Shown here piece after piece: positions 15,482 through 23,995 of a stretch of 32,036 bases of DNA. The stretch is taken from positions 1 to 32,036 of the forward strand of contig DVGE01000003.1 of assembly GCA_018712885.1 (NCBI GenBank). The letters are read 5' to 3'. Source of the DNA: Candidatus Pullichristensenella stercoripullorum. Its GTDB lineage: Bacteria > Bacillota > Clostridia > Christensenellales > Aristaeellaceae. Both the position numbers and the translations under genes were made by a program. The notes beneath the pieces were generated by a model. It did no database searches and had not been told where the DNA came from. It saw only the letters and a program-made list of their open reading frames with translations. Position 1 is the first letter of the stretch, and every line of letters starts with the position of its first letter.

Positions 15482-16774
15482 TCAGGCGGCGGGCCTGCCC
15501 TGCTGCGGGGTAAAGACGATGTTGAGCGTGAACAGCCCGTCCTCGGCGGCGATGGAGAGGAAGCCGTTGTACTTTTCCACCACCATGCGGATGCTCTTCA
15601 TGCCAAAGCCATGGAAATTCTTGTCCACCTTGGTGGTCTGCGGCAGGCCGTCCTTGAAGCGCAGCTCGCCCTCGTAGGGGTTTTCGATGTTGATGACCAG
15701 CAATTCGCGCGATTTGCGGATGGAAACGTTGATGAAGCGGCGGTTGGCGTCGCAGATCTTCTGCACCGATTCCACGGCGTTGTCGATGGCGTTGCCCACC
15801 AGCGAATAGACGTCCGAGGGGGCCATGAACGCCAGGTTCGCGCCGTCGGCGATGCACTCCAGGCGGATGTGCTCCCGCTCGCACACCAGCCCCTTTTCCG
15901 CCAGCACGATGTCCAGCGCCTCGTTGCCGGATTTGAGGGCCATGTCGTAGATCTCCAGCGTCTTGTACAGCTCCCGCGCCTCCTCCTCGTCCAGCGCGCG
16001 GGAGACGGTGAGGCGCTTTTTCAGGTCGTGGAACTTGACGTTGATCAGCTCGATGGTCTCCTTGGAAAGGCTGTACTTCTCCTGCTGCATGTGCAGCACG
16101 TGCTCCATGACCAGCCCCTCCTCCTTGAGCGAGCTGGTCTCGATGATGCCGAATTGCAGCATCATGGCGAACGTGCAGCAGATGATGTCGAAGGATGCGT
16201 AGATCATGTAGAGCGTGGTGGGGATGTGCACCATGTAACCGGTGAAGTAGAATTGCAGTATGGTGATGTACACGGCCACCACGATGTAGATCAGCAGCAG
16301 CTGCTGCCGCCGCGCGTGGCGCACGTTGAGCCGCTTGAAGCGCCGCGCGAACACGAAGTAGGAAAAGGCGTACATGCACGCCTGCGTGAGCACATAGGGC
16401 GCGTTATAGGTGCGCTGGGCGACGACGTCCGGCAAAAAGAACAGCACGATCTCGCCCACCTTGAAGGACAGATGCTGGCAGATGAAGGCGGCGATGCTGA
16501 TGAATACGGACACGCTCAGCGTGATCTCGTAGAGGAAGGCGTTGCCGAACACGCTGAAGCTGAACCAGACGATGTATTTGAGCAGGTTGTAAAGCCCCGA
16601 ATCGCTCTGCACGCTGTTGAGCGCCGGCGCGGAGAGCAGCATCACGGCCACGGCGAGGAGCAGGCGCGGCACATAGCGCCGCCGCCGCTTCTGCGACAGG
16701 CAGAACAGAAAGTTGCAGATCATCAGCTCGACCACATAGCCGTTGACCTCGAAGAACTCGCGCAAGCCTTCCAT
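15482..16774 (-). CDS. GHKL sensor histidine kinase (AgrC-like)
   Basis: This 430-residue membrane kinase has about six trans-membrane helices in residues 10-210, with no extracellular sensor domain. A coiled dimerisation helix carries the likely phospho-accepting His249 in VKFHDLKKRL. The GHKL ATPase domain (about 310-425) has the N box GNAIDNAVES and the G box HGFGMKSIRMVVEK. This is the AgrC/NatK-like architecture, often used for sensing peptides or small ligands. Start: ATG at 16774, inside the TGATG overlap with the stop of the upstream response regulator gene; GAGAGGGG lies about eight bases before it. The GTG one codon earlier is less likely. It should phosphorylate the coupled LytTR regulator. 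No AgrD-like peptide or AgrB-like processing gene was seen nearby, so the signal is unknown. Confidence 0.9.
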   Translation of the reverse strand: MEGLREFFEVNGYVVELMICNFLFCLSQKRRRRYVPRLLLAVAVMLLSAPALNSVQSDSGLYNLLKYIVWFSFSVFGNAFLYEITLSVSVFISIAAFICQHLSFKVGEIVLFFLPDVVAQRTYNAPYVLTQACMYAFSYFVFARRFKRLNVRHARRQQLLLIYIVVAVYITILQFYFTGYMVHIPTTLYMIYASFDIICCTFAMMLQFGIIETSSLKEEGLVMEHVLHMQQEKYSLSKETIELINVKFHDLKKRLTVSRALDEEEARELYKTLEIYDMALKSGNEALDIVLAEKGLVCEREHIRLECIADGANLAFMAPSDVYSLVGNAIDNAVESVQKICDANRRFINVSIRKSRELLVINIENPYEGELRFKDGLPQTTKVDKNFHGFGMKSIRMVVEKYNGFLSIAAEDGLFTLNIVFTPQQGRPAA

Positions 16775-17487
16775 CACAGGTTCCCCTCTCCCAACCAGGC
16801 GCCCAGCTCGGTCATGAACTGCTTTTTCCGCGGGTGGCTGATCTGCAGCTGCGTGCCGTCGCTGAGCACCACGAAGTGCCCCGCGACCGAGGCGATGTGC
16901 CGGGCGTTGACCAGATAGCAGCTGTTGCAGCGGAAAAAGCCGCGTCCCTTCAATTCCGCCTCCGCGTCGGCCAGCGAGCCGTAGGTGGCCACGGTCTCCG
17001 CGGCGGTGTGGTACATCAATTTGTGGTTGGAGATCTCCACATAGAGCAGATCGCGGGTGGAGATGCGGGCAAAGCCGCTGTTCTGGCGCAGCACCAGGTC
17101 GGTCTGCGCGTTGGCCTCGTGCAGCGCCAGCGCCCTTTTCAGCTTGTAGGCCACGCTCTGGTAGGTGACGGGCTTGATGATGTAGTACAGCGCGTTGACC
17201 TCGTAGCCCTTCACCGCGTACTGCGCCATGTTGGTCACGAAGATGATGATCACCTGCCGGTCGATCTCGCGCAGCTTGAAGGCCGCGTCCATGCCGTTCA
17301 TGCCGGGCAGCTCGATGTCCATAAAGGCGATGTCGAAGGACGTTTTTGCGTCGGCGAGGAAGACCTCCGCGTTGGGAAAGACGCGGATGTTGAAGGCGGC
17401 GTCGTTTTGCCGGGCATAGGTCTCCAGCACCCGTTGCAGCGTCTTTGCCACGGAAACGTCGTCTTCCAGAATGGCGATGTTGACCAT
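16774..17487 (-). CDS. LytTR-family response regulator
   Basis: This 237-residue protein has an N-terminal receiver domain (about 2-122): acidic pocket Glu8/Asp9/Asp10, phospho-acceptor Asp57 in FMDIELPGMNG, Thr in FVTNM and Lys in YYIIKPV. A C-terminal LytTR DNA-binding domain follows (about 138-232), with LLYVEISNHKL and FFRCNSCYLVNARHI. Such regulators bind direct repeats upstream of target promoters. Start: ATG at 17487 beginning VNIAILEDD, with AAGGGG eight bases upstream; the 13 extra upstream codons lie outside the receiver fold. It has its own promoter and is translationally coupled to the kinase. Likely targets are the adjacent glycosidase operon and symporter, but no clear pair of LytTR sites was found. 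Confidence 0.92.
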   Translation of the reverse strand: MVNIAILEDDVSVAKTLQRVLETYARQNDAAFNIRVFPNAEVFLADAKTSFDIAFMDIELPGMNGMDAAFKLREIDRQVIIIFVTNMAQYAVKGYEVNALYYIIKPVTYQSVAYKLKRALALHEANAQTDLVLRQNSGFARISTRDLLYVEISNHKLMYHTAAETVATYGSLADAEAELKGRGFFRCNSCYLVNARHIASVAGHFVVLSDGTQLQISHPRKKQFMTELGAWLGEGNL

Positions 17488-17532
17488 GTGCAAGCCCCTT
17501 TCCTCCGCGGCGCGTGAACGCGCCACAGCTTC

Positions 17533-17561
17533 ATTATACCATGCGCGCGGGAGGGTTTCAA
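17533..17561 (-). promoter_or_regulatory. Promoter of the two-component genes
   Basis: On the minus strand TTGAAA (17556-17561), 17-bp spacer, TATAAT (17533-17538), about 45 bases before the regulator ATG. Confidence 0.85.
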
Positions 17562-17585
17562 CCGCGCTGCGCGCCGCAAACGCGC

Positions 17586-17620
17586 AAATAGGGCCTGCCG
17601 GCGCGTTGGCCGGTAAGCCC
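17586..17620 (-). terminator. Possible terminator of the symporter gene
   Basis: On the minus strand GGGC-TTA-CCGGC, loop CAACGC, GCCGG-CAG-GCCC, then TATTTG. It lies 21 bases after the symporter stop. The T-tract is poor. Confidence 0.45.
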
Positions 17621-17641
17621 CGTTTTTGCGCGCAAAGCCCC

Positions 17642-19105
17642 TTACAGGGCCGCGCCCGCGCCGCTCTGCCGCGCCTTGGGCAGGCTCTTTTCCACGGTGA
17701 AGAAGAGGATCATCAGCGCGCAGATGCCGAAGCCGATGGTCTCCACCCAGATGTAGCTCATGGTGATGGCGCTCCTGGCCGCCGCCGATTGCGCCGCCAC
17801 GCCCAGGGCGACGTCGGCCGCCTGATCGTAGCCGCTCGCGCCGAGTATGGCGCTGAAAATGGCGTTGCACACCGGCGTGGCCGCCACCATCAGCGAGGAG
17901 TAGATGGACATCGTGAGCCCGTCGGTGCGGATGCCGTGGCGGTACTCTATGTAGTCGATCATGTCCGCCAGCATCGCCAGGATCAGGTAGCATGCCGGCG
18001 AGGAACCCAGGCACTTCACCGCCACGCCGATGGCGGTGGGCACGATGGCCCCGTTGCCCAGCGCGGCGATGACGCCGCCCGCCACGCTCAGCGCCAGCCC
18101 CGCGAAGGTGACGATGCGCTTGCCGAAGCGGTTGGCCAGCGGCACCACGACCGCCGCCGCCACCGCCATGGGAATGGCCCCGAGAATGGCCAGCAGCGAT
18201 TGCGAGGCGCCCCAGGCGTCGGCGGAACCGAAGAAGGTATTGTCCAGCACCCACTTGCAGAAGTAGGACATGGAGCTGTTCTTCACCGCGCCCGCCCACT
18301 GGAAGATCAGGTAGAAGGCGATGATGAGCCACCACATCTTTTCACCGGCCACGGCCTGCAGCTGCCGGCGCAGGGACACGGCGGCCGGCGTTTCCCGCGC
18401 CGACTGCCGCGCCATCAGCTCCTCGGTGACGCGCTCGCGGGTGAACTTGTACTGCAAAAGCACCGTCAGCGCCGTGAACAGCGCCACGGCGAGCATGGCC
18501 AGGAACCAGCGGCCCACGTCCTCCTTGAGCACAAAGGACACCAGCATCGGGAACACCATCGAACCCGCGCCCATCACGCCCAGCGAGGCGATGTTGGTAA
18601 AGGAGGCCAGCGCGCTGCGCTTCTTGCCATCGCGCGTGGAAACAGCCACCAGCGTGGAATTGGCGGTGTTGTAGATGGGGTAGGCCACCGCGTAGTAGAG
18701 GTTGTAGGCCACCGCGATCCACACCATCCGCGCCGCGCCCTCGAAGGGCACGATGAACATCAGCACGCTGGCTACGGACAATGTCAGCGCTGAAAGCAGT
18801 ATCCACGGCCGCGCCTTGCCCGCCAGCGCGCGCGTGCGCTCGATCAGCTGGCCGACCACCAGATTTGCCGCCACGATCAGCAGCGTGGAGAGCAGCTGCA
18901 GCGTGGTCAGGAAGGAGAGATCCAGCTTCAGTACGTCCGTAAAGTAGTTTTGCAGCATGCTGGTAAAGATGCCGGAGGACAGCAGCGCCCCAAAAGGCCC
19001 CACCAGATAGCCCAGCAGCATCTCCGGCAGCCGCACCGTTTCGCCCCGAATGGCGCTGCGCGCCAAGGGGGTCGTCCAGAAGTTACGGTTTGCGTCTTTT
19101 TTCAC
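17642..19105 (-). CDS. GPH-family sugar:cation symporter (MelB-like)
   Basis: This 487-residue integral membrane protein of the major facilitator superfamily fits the glycoside-pentoside-hexuronide:cation symporter group. It has about 12 helices, an N-terminal segment LPEMLLGYLVGPFG, LIERTRALAGKARPW in the first cytoplasmic loop where the family carries D-x-T-x-S/T-x-GK-x-RP, and DMIDYIEYRHGIRTDGLTMS in the C-terminal half, equivalent to the family's DYxEWKTGxRxxG. It imports a glycoside or oligosaccharide with Na+ or H+. Start: GTG at 19105 after an AGGGTGGG ribosome site. A promoter lies at 19155-19183. Its place beside the glycosidase operon suggests it takes up products of the two extracellular GH3 enzymes for the cytoplasmic GH2. 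Confidence 0.9.
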   Translation of the reverse strand: MKKDANRNFWTTPLARSAIRGETVRLPEMLLGYLVGPFGALLSSGIFTSMLQNYFTDVLKLDLSFLTTLQLLSTLLIVAANLVVGQLIERTRALAGKARPWILLSALTLSVASVLMFIVPFEGAARMVWIAVAYNLYYAVAYPIYNTANSTLVAVSTRDGKKRSALASFTNIASLGVMGAGSMVFPMLVSFVLKEDVGRWFLAMLAVALFTALTVLLQYKFTRERVTEELMARQSARETPAAVSLRRQLQAVAGEKMWWLIIAFYLIFQWAGAVKNSSMSYFCKWVLDNTFFGSADAWGASQSLLAILGAIPMAVAAAVVVPLANRFGKRIVTFAGLALSVAGGVIAALGNGAIVPTAIGVAVKCLGSSPACYLILAMLADMIDYIEYRHGIRTDGLTMSIYSSLMVAATPVCNAIFSAILGASGYDQAADVALGVAAQSAAARSAITMSYIWVETIGFGICALMILFFTVEKSLPKARQSGAGAAL

Positions 19106-19154
19106 GATTTTCCCACCCTTTTTCCGCCCTATTTTACAAACAAGTTCTGTTTAT

Positions 19155-19183
19155 ATTATAACTGCGGAACCGGCGGTAGACAA
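19155..19183 (-). promoter_or_regulatory. Promoter of the symporter gene
   Basis: On the minus strand TTGTCT (19178-19183), 17-bp spacer, TATAAT (19155-19160), about 50 bases before the GTG. Confidence 0.8.
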
Positions 19184-19295
19184 GGAAATCGCGCAAACTA
19201 CCATTTTTTCGACCCAAACTTGAACCTGGGCGAGGGGGCGAAAGACGCGGAGGGGAAAGCGGCTTATACCTCCAACATTTGGAAAAGAGCCATTC

Positions 19296-19751
19296 GTGGG
19301 CGTCATTCATTCACCCCCCTGCGCGAGGAGCTTTGGCCGATGCCTACGATCCATCGTGACAGAGACAAGAACCGAGGCCAGCAGGCGCGTTATCGACCTT
19401 GTGCCGCAAATTGCCTGCTATCTGGAAGCTGGCAGGCCCGAGGATCTTGTCCTTGGCGGGGAAGCGCCGCTTTCCTATACGCAAGTGCGGAGGATGTGCG
19501 AGCGCATAAGGAGAGACACGGGCTTTGAGGAAAGCATTGCGCCGATAAGGTTTCGCACGACTGTGCTGACGGACTTATACGACGCGACCAAGGACATCAA
19601 GCAGGCACAGGCGGCGGCAGGACATACCACGGCGGCAATGACCTTGAAGCATTATGGAAAAGGCCGGCAAGAGCGCTCCAACACCGCCCTTCCCATCGCC
19701 GCGGCCTACGGGCTGACCCCTGACGGGAAAACTGATTTTGGAAACCCCTGA
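19296..19751 (+). pseudogene. Tyrosine recombinase (integrase), N-terminally truncated
   Basis: Only the C-terminal catalytic part of a phage/ICE-type tyrosine integrase remains; recognisable coding begins near 19356 (TEASRRVIDLVPQI). The box II motifs are RFRTTVLTDLYD (Arg), AAAGHTTAAMT (His) and the nucleophilic Tyr in LKHYGKGR. The N-terminal arm-binding and core-binding domains, and the box I arginine region, are missing, so it should be inactive. It runs toward the tRNA-Thr 3'-end copy 171 bases downstream, the usual place of an integrase next to its attachment site. The last part (from 19551) is repeated at 31568. Confidence 0.85.
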
Positions 19752-19972
19752 AAACGCCTGCGGCACAGGGCTTTTGAAGGGGTCAAAGGGCGAAAAAACT
19801 GACGGAAAAACTGACAACCCCCGCCCCGGAAGGATGGAGGTCAACAAAACGCAAGATGGAGCGCCCATTCCTGCGAACCCACCCCCAAACCACAAAAAAA
19901 CCAGCCATTTCTGACTGGTTTCTGGAGCTGATGACCGGATTTGAACCGGTGACCTCATCCTTACCAAGGATG
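19551..19972. repeat. Left copy of the integrase-3'/tRNA-Thr direct repeat
   Basis: 422 bp matching 31568-31991 at about 96% by hand count (roughly 13 substitutions and two 1-bp gaps). It holds the last 66 integrase codons and stop, a spacer with the tRNA terminator hairpin, and the 3' 50 nt of tRNA-Thr. Similarity stops sharply at both ends. Confidence 0.93.
19923..19972 (-). other. tRNA-Thr 3' fragment (attachment-site duplicate)
   Basis: 50 nt identical to the 3' part of the complete tRNA-Thr at 31942-32017: CCA end, 3' acceptor strand, T arm, variable loop and the anticodon arm. The D arm and 5' acceptor strand are absent, so no functional tRNA is made. Confidence 0.9.
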
Positions 19973-20037
19973 TAAGAAGAAACGCGACCGGGCGTATATT
20001 GCGGATCCATCCATGCAAGGGCAAGAAACCCAAATCG

Positions 20038-20073
20038 CCCCGGAGCCTCCGCGCGCGGTAGCTCCGGGGTTTT
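20038..20073 (+). terminator. Terminator-like hairpin before the RelE remnant
   Basis: CCCCGGAGC (20038-20046) pairs with GCTCCGGGG (20061-20069), followed by TTTTG. No intact gene upstream explains it. Confidence 0.55.
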
Positions 20074-20089
20074 GATGTTGACATTGCAA

Positions 20090-20337
20090 ATGAAATGCGA
20101 GATCTTCATTGATAAGCCCGCGAGGAAATTCATCGAAAAGCAGTTAGACCGCAAAGGCTGCGCCTGTATGCCGCGATAATACGCTTGCCCGAGGGCGCCG
20201 TGAAACCGTTCAAAGGGACGGACATGAAGCGCCTGCGCGTAGGCGATCACAGGATCATCTATGAGCAATACGAGGAAGCTTATCGGATCATCGTTATATC
20301 CGCCGACAACAGGGGAGACGTATATAAGGAGTACTGA
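20090..20337 (+). pseudogene. RelE/ParE-family toxin, frameshifted
   Basis: Translation from ATG 20090 gives MKCEIFIDKPARKFIEKQ, the start of a RelE-type ribonuclease toxin, then hits a stop at about 20177. The next frame from about 20149 gives PQRLRLYAAIIRLPEG and continues KRLRVGDHRIIYEQY and SADNRGDVYKEY to the TGA at 20335. That second part has the conserved core of the family, which cleaves mRNA at the ribosome. The two parts join with a single frameshift between about 20144 and 20149. No antitoxin gene is recognisable upstream. The module is dead unless the frameshift is a sequencing error or is suppressed. Confidence 0.8.
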
Positions 20338-20797
20338 CGACAAGCCGCCGTGAAGCAAATGCCGTTATAAGAAGGTCTGCTGGAGAGCAGGGCCAGATCG
20401 CCGGCAAACCCCTGCATTCACACACAAACGCAGGGGTAAGATATATAAGAGTGTGGAGCAAAGAGGCCACCCGCCTCTTGATATTTTGCACCGCCGCTGT
20501 CAGAAAACATGGTTCCCGCATGTTCCGTATCCCAAGCATGCGCGCATAGCGCAGGCCGTGATTCTCCTTGGCCTCCGCGAAGGATCGTTCGATCGCCTCT
20601 TTCCGCCATCCATAGATCCGCTTGCCCCGATGCGTTTTCGCAAAGGCATCGACCCGCTCCAGCGCCTCCTGCCACTCATGCCGCTCCGCCACCTTTCGGT
20701 TCATGTTAGCGCCGAAACATTCTGTCCGCCTTGCGCATCCCTTGCAGGTCCTGCCATCGTAGCAGTATTGCCGGTATCCATCGCGCGACGTGATCTT
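20294..20797 (-). pseudogene. IS1182-like transposase, C-terminal remnant
   Basis: On the minus strand the frame is open from 20797 and reads YRQYCYDGRTCKGCARRTEC, a cysteine-rich stretch as found before the last catalytic segment of IS1182-type DDE transposases. The C-terminal signature follows: RKEAIERSFAEAKENHGLRY, including the catalytic Glu region, then AAVQNIKRRVASLL. The N-terminal two thirds, with the two catalytic Asp residues, are absent. The frame runs on into unrelated sequence overlapping the toxin remnant; the natural end is probably near 20440. It is an inactive relic. Confidence 0.75.
20405..20436 (-). terminator. Possible terminator of the transposase remnant
   Basis: On the minus strand CCCCTGC (20430-20436) pairs with GCAGGGG (20409-20415) and is followed by TTTG. 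It may lie near the end of the insertion sequence. Confidence 0.4.
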
Positions 20798-20842
20798 TCA
20801 AGTTAGTATTTCATAACGAAAATGATTCGTCCGGACGCCCCG

Positions 20843-21940
20843 CTAGCGCTGCACGCGGGCAGAGCCGCCGGTCATCAGTTTTTCCACTTCTTCTCGCCGC
20901 GCCATCGAAGTATCGCCAGGTGTGGTCATCGCCAGCGCGCCGTGCGCGGCGCCGCAATCCACCGCCCGCTGCAAGTCGCCGCCGGTCATCAGGCCATAGA
21001 TGAGGCCGGAGGCAAAGCTGTCGCCGCCGCCAACGCGGTCGTAAATCTCCAGCGCCGGATAATCACGGGCCTTGACCACGCCATCAGCGCACCACGCTAT
21101 GGCCGACCAGTCGTTGACCGTGGCCGTCTTTACACCGCGCAGCGTGGTGGCGATCACGCTTAAACGCGGATAAGCCGCCGCCACCTCCTGCATCATCTGC
21201 CGGTAGCCTTCCGGATCCAGATGTTTCAGGCCGGTATCGCCGCCCGGCACCTCAAAGCCGAGGCAGGCGGTGAAATCCTCTTCGTTGCCGATCATCACGT
21301 CAATGTACGGCGCGATCTCCCGATTGACTTCGCGCGCCTTCTGCCGGCCGCCGATGTCGCGCCAGAGCGACGGGCGATAATTGAGGTCATAGGAGACGAT
21401 CGTGCCGTATTTCTTGGCCGCTCTCACCGCTTCGATCGTCACCTCCGCCGTCGTTTCCGACAACGCGGCGAAGATGCCGCCGGTGTGGAACCAGCGCGCG
21501 CCCTGTCTACCAAAGAGTTCGTCCCAATCGACGTCACCCGGCTTCATCTGCGAAGCCGCGGTGTTGGCGCGGTCGGAGATGCCCAGCGCGCCGCGCAAGC
21601 CGAAGCCGCGCTCGGTAAAATTGAGGCCGTTGCGCGTCTTCCGACCGATGCCGTCAAACGGCGTCCACTGGATCCATTCGGCATCCACGCCGCCCTGAAG
21701 GATCATATCCTCGATCAGATAGCCGACGTCATTCTGCGCCAGCGCCGTGACCACGCCCGTACGCATGCCAAAGCAGCGCCGCAGCCCGCGCGCCACGTTG
21801 TATTCGCCGCCTCCCTCCCAGACGCGGAACGACCGTGCGCAGCGCACGCGCGTGTCCCCCGGATCGAGCCTAAGCATCACTTCCCCCAACGACACTTCGT
21901 CATAGCGACATTCGCTCTGCGACCTGATTTGCAACTTCAC
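20843..21940 (-). CDS. kdgK: PfkB-family sugar-acid kinase (2-keto-3-deoxygluconate kinase type)
   Basis: This 365-residue cytoplasmic kinase is of the ribokinase/PfkB family and most resembles 2-keto-3-deoxygluconate kinase, which phosphorylates KDG at C6 for cleavage by KDPG aldolase. Features: N-terminal LGEVMLRLDPGD, GGGEYNVARGL for substrate binding, the insert GLNFTERGFGLRG, SYDLNYRPSLW, and the C-terminal anion hole and catalytic Asp in DRVGGGDSFASGL. Start: GTG at 21940 with AAAGGAGGG seven bases before. It lies 64 bases after the FCD-domain regulator gene and is probably cotranscribed with it. No KDPG aldolase is in the window, so the product must enter a pathway encoded elsewhere. 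Fructokinase-like specificity cannot be excluded. Confidence 0.85.
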   Translation of the reverse strand: MKLQIRSQSECRYDEVSLGEVMLRLDPGDTRVRCARSFRVWEGGGEYNVARGLRRCFGMRTGVVTALAQNDVGYLIEDMILQGGVDAEWIQWTPFDGIGRKTRNGLNFTERGFGLRGALGISDRANTAASQMKPGDVDWDELFGRQGARWFHTGGIFAALSETTAEVTIEAVRAAKKYGTIVSYDLNYRPSLWRDIGGRQKAREVNREIAPYIDVMIGNEEDFTACLGFEVPGGDTGLKHLDPEGYRQMMQEVAAAYPRLSVIATTLRGVKTATVNDWSAIAWCADGVVKARDYPALEIYDRVGGGDSFASGLIYGLMTGGDLQRAVDCGAAHGALAMTTPGDTSMARREEVEKLMTGGSARVQR

Positions 21941-22004
21941 TGCGTTTCCCTCCTTTTACGTCCCGCACGGGAAGAAAATCCTCCTTTCCTTTTCCGGAGC
22001 GACG

Positions 22005-22808
22005 CTATTTTTGTAGATCCATGAAAAGTGAGTTGATCATTTCCTCGAAGTGATCATGCATGAGCTTCTCCGCGAGATCCGCGTCCCTCGCCAGCAGCGC
22101 GTCCATGATCTGGCGATGTACGTCGACATACGCCGCCGCGTGGGCGTAGGTGCTCAGCTTCAATGTTTTGTATTCGATATTGCGCTCCTCGTAAGCCAAC
22201 AGTTTGACCGTCGCTTCCATAAAGCGGTTCTTGGAGGCGCGCACGATCAGTATGTGGAAATCCAGCCCCGCTCCGCCCGGATGCTTTTCCAGATCGACAG
22301 TCTTTTTGTGCTGCACCAGCGCCCAGTTGATCTCCTTGAGGTCTTTTTCGTCGGCGTTGATCGCCGCCATGCGGATCGCCTGACATTCGATCGTCCTTCT
22401 GGCTACCATCAGGTTGATCAGGTCGTTGATGTCGTTTTGCCGAATCTTCGAGGCTTCGACGATCCCCTGCCCCAGACTGTGCTCCATGACCTGCCGTTCC
22501 ATATGGTGCATCTTCTGCACTCCAAGGTCGGTCAGCATGCGCCCCTTGTTCGACACCTGATAGGTATAGCCATGGCTATCCAGTATCTTCAGGCAGCGGC
22601 CAATCGTGGCTGTGCCCACCTTAAAGTTCAGCCTGTCCAGAATAATCTTGAACGTCATCGAACCCATGGGTTCCTGGTTGCTGGCCATAATTTTGATGAG
22701 CAGGTATTCCATCAGCTCAGACTGTATCGGAAAAATCGCCTTCAATTCCTCGACGCTTTTGATATCCAAGCCATCCGTCAAGACACTTTCCATAACGTAA
22801 TGCTCCAT
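22005..22808 (-). CDS. FCD-domain transcription regulator (GntR/FadR-like)
   Basis: This 267-residue protein has an N-terminal winged-helix region (about 25-95, with YLLIKIM, LNFKVGTATIGRCLKIL and YQVSNKGRMLT) and a C-terminal all-helical FCD-like ligand domain (about 120-262). Candidate metal/ligand residues are in DFHILIVRASKN, DVHRQIMDALL and HDHFEEM. Regulators with this domain often respond to hexuronates, sugar acids or other carboxylates. The helix-turn-helix start is less canonical than in classical GntR proteins. Start is uncertain: ATG at 22808 has a poor ribosome site, and ATG at 22793 has GGAG about nine bases before it. It has its own promoter and is followed by kdgK. It likely controls itself and the catabolic operon from 30165. 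Confidence 0.82.
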   Translation of the reverse strand: MEHYVMESVLTDGLDIKSVEELKAIFPIQSELMEYLLIKIMASNQEPMGSMTFKIILDRLNFKVGTATIGRCLKILDSHGYTYQVSNKGRMLTDLGVQKMHHMERQVMEHSLGQGIVEASKIRQNDINDLINLMVARRTIECQAIRMAAINADEKDLKEINWALVQHKKTVDLEKHPGGAGLDFHILIVRASKNRFMEATVKLLAYEERNIEYKTLKLSTYAHAAAYVDVHRQIMDALLARDADLAEKLMHDHFEEMINSLFMDLQK

Positions 22809-22938
22809 TTCAGCGCAGACCTAGCGCGCTTCAAACGGATCCGGCCCATGCGCGGCCGTCGGCGCGAAATTTCTCGCATCCGCACGGCAGTGGATAGCCG
22901 GCCCCAACGCGCGGCGCAATTCCCATACCCCTCGTAAT

Positions 22939-22967
22939 AATATAACATATTTTACATATATTTGCAA
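22939..22967 (-). promoter_or_regulatory. Promoter of the regulator-kdgK unit
   Basis: On the minus strand TTGCAA (22962-22967), 17-bp AT-rich spacer, TATATT (22939-22944). The transcript leader is about 120 nt. No operator dyad stands out. Confidence 0.7.
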
Positions 22968-23035
22968 CGCGATCCAATATGCGCTCTTTGCCCGGAGCCC
23001 TTCGCGCCACGCTTTCGCCTCAGCGCTCCCGCGGC

Positions 23036-23977
23036 TCAGCGCGCAGCGAACAGCACGTCGTGCGGAAGAATCGCGTGCGCCCCTCGCACGCCGTTGACGA
23101 TCTGCGTCGCGCGCAGGTCAACGACCGCGCCGCAGAGATTGAGCGCTTCCTTAAAGGAACAGCCGTACAGCTGCCCCATCAGACGCGCCATGTTTCGCAA
23201 CGCCTCGTAGCTGGCTGCGGTGAGATCCTCATCGAACCCGAAGGTGATCCAGCCGCACGGCGCGTTACAGACCAGCATGGAAAACGGCTCCTCCACCACT
23301 TCGAACGTCAGCCTGACTTCCCGCATCGGGCACTCGATGGCCGTGCAGCCCGATTCGCCGTCGCCCTGTCGCGCATGCCCGTCTCCAGTGGAAAACAGCG
23401 CGCCTTCGACAAGAACGGGCAAATAGAGCGTACTGCCGGCAACGAGTTCCTTGCAGTCCAGATTGCCGCCATGGACGCCCGGCAGATGGGTGCGCACGGG
23501 CGCGTCGCTGTCCGGCGTTACCGTCATCACGCCCATGAAGGGACGCATCGGCACGATGTGGCCGGCGTTGCTTCTGCATACGCGACGCTCGACGTCCAGA
23601 TCCCAGAGCAGAAAATGCTCGCCGCCGGAAAGGCCCAGGCGCGCCATGTGATCCGGATCCCCATCCCCGACCCTGCTCCAGCCCCAGCTGTGCGGAACGA
23701 TGCGTTCGACGCTGACCTTGAGCGTCGTCCCAGGCTTGGCCCCTTCGACATAGATCGGCCCGCAGAGTGCGTGACCCCGGTCCTCCGGCATCCGACGCTC
23801 GACAAACGTACGGCCGCTGCTTGACGCGGGCTGTGGCGGCTTCTCCCAACGCCAGTCCCCTTCCAACGTCTGAAACACGACTGTATCGCCGCTGCATATC
23901 TTCAATACCGGGGGAATTCGCTTATCCAGCGTGCCATGCAGCGTTTCGCGGCTGAGCTTCAGGTGAAAAGTCGCCAT
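23036..23977 (-). CDS. Acetamidase/formamidase-family hydrolase
   Basis: This 313-residue protein is of the FmdA/AmdA family, zinc-dependent amidohydrolases that release ammonia from short amides. Family marks are the early SGDTVVFQT strand, GPIYVEGAKPGTTL, the His/Asp-bearing HGGNLDCKEL, TGDGHARQGDGE and a C-terminal CGAVVDLRATQIVNG. It is cytoplasmic with no signal peptide. Start: ATG at 23977 after GGAGAGGA. It begins 18 bases downstream of the epimerase-like gene and is the last gene of the long operon. In a sugar-acid cluster a substrate other than acetamide or formamide is likely, for example an amide or lactone of the sugar acid; that is inference. Confidence 0.88.
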   Translation of the reverse strand: MATFHLKLSRETLHGTLDKRIPPVLKICSGDTVVFQTLEGDWRWEKPPQPASSSGRTFVERRMPEDRGHALCGPIYVEGAKPGTTLKVSVERIVPHSWGWSRVGDGDPDHMARLGLSGGEHFLLWDLDVERRVCRSNAGHIVPMRPFMGVMTVTPDSDAPVRTHLPGVHGGNLDCKELVAGSTLYLPVLVEGALFSTGDGHARQGDGESGCTAIECPMREVRLTFEVVEEPFSMLVCNAPCGWITFGFDEDLTAASYEALRNMARLMGQLYGCSFKEALNLCGAVVDLRATQIVNGVRGAHAILPHDVLFAAR

Positions 23978-23995
23978 TTTTCATTCCTCTCCTTG

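Noticed and set aside
19923..19972. A second functional tRNA-Thr
   Set aside because: Only the 3' 50 nt are present; the D arm and 5' acceptor strand are missing.
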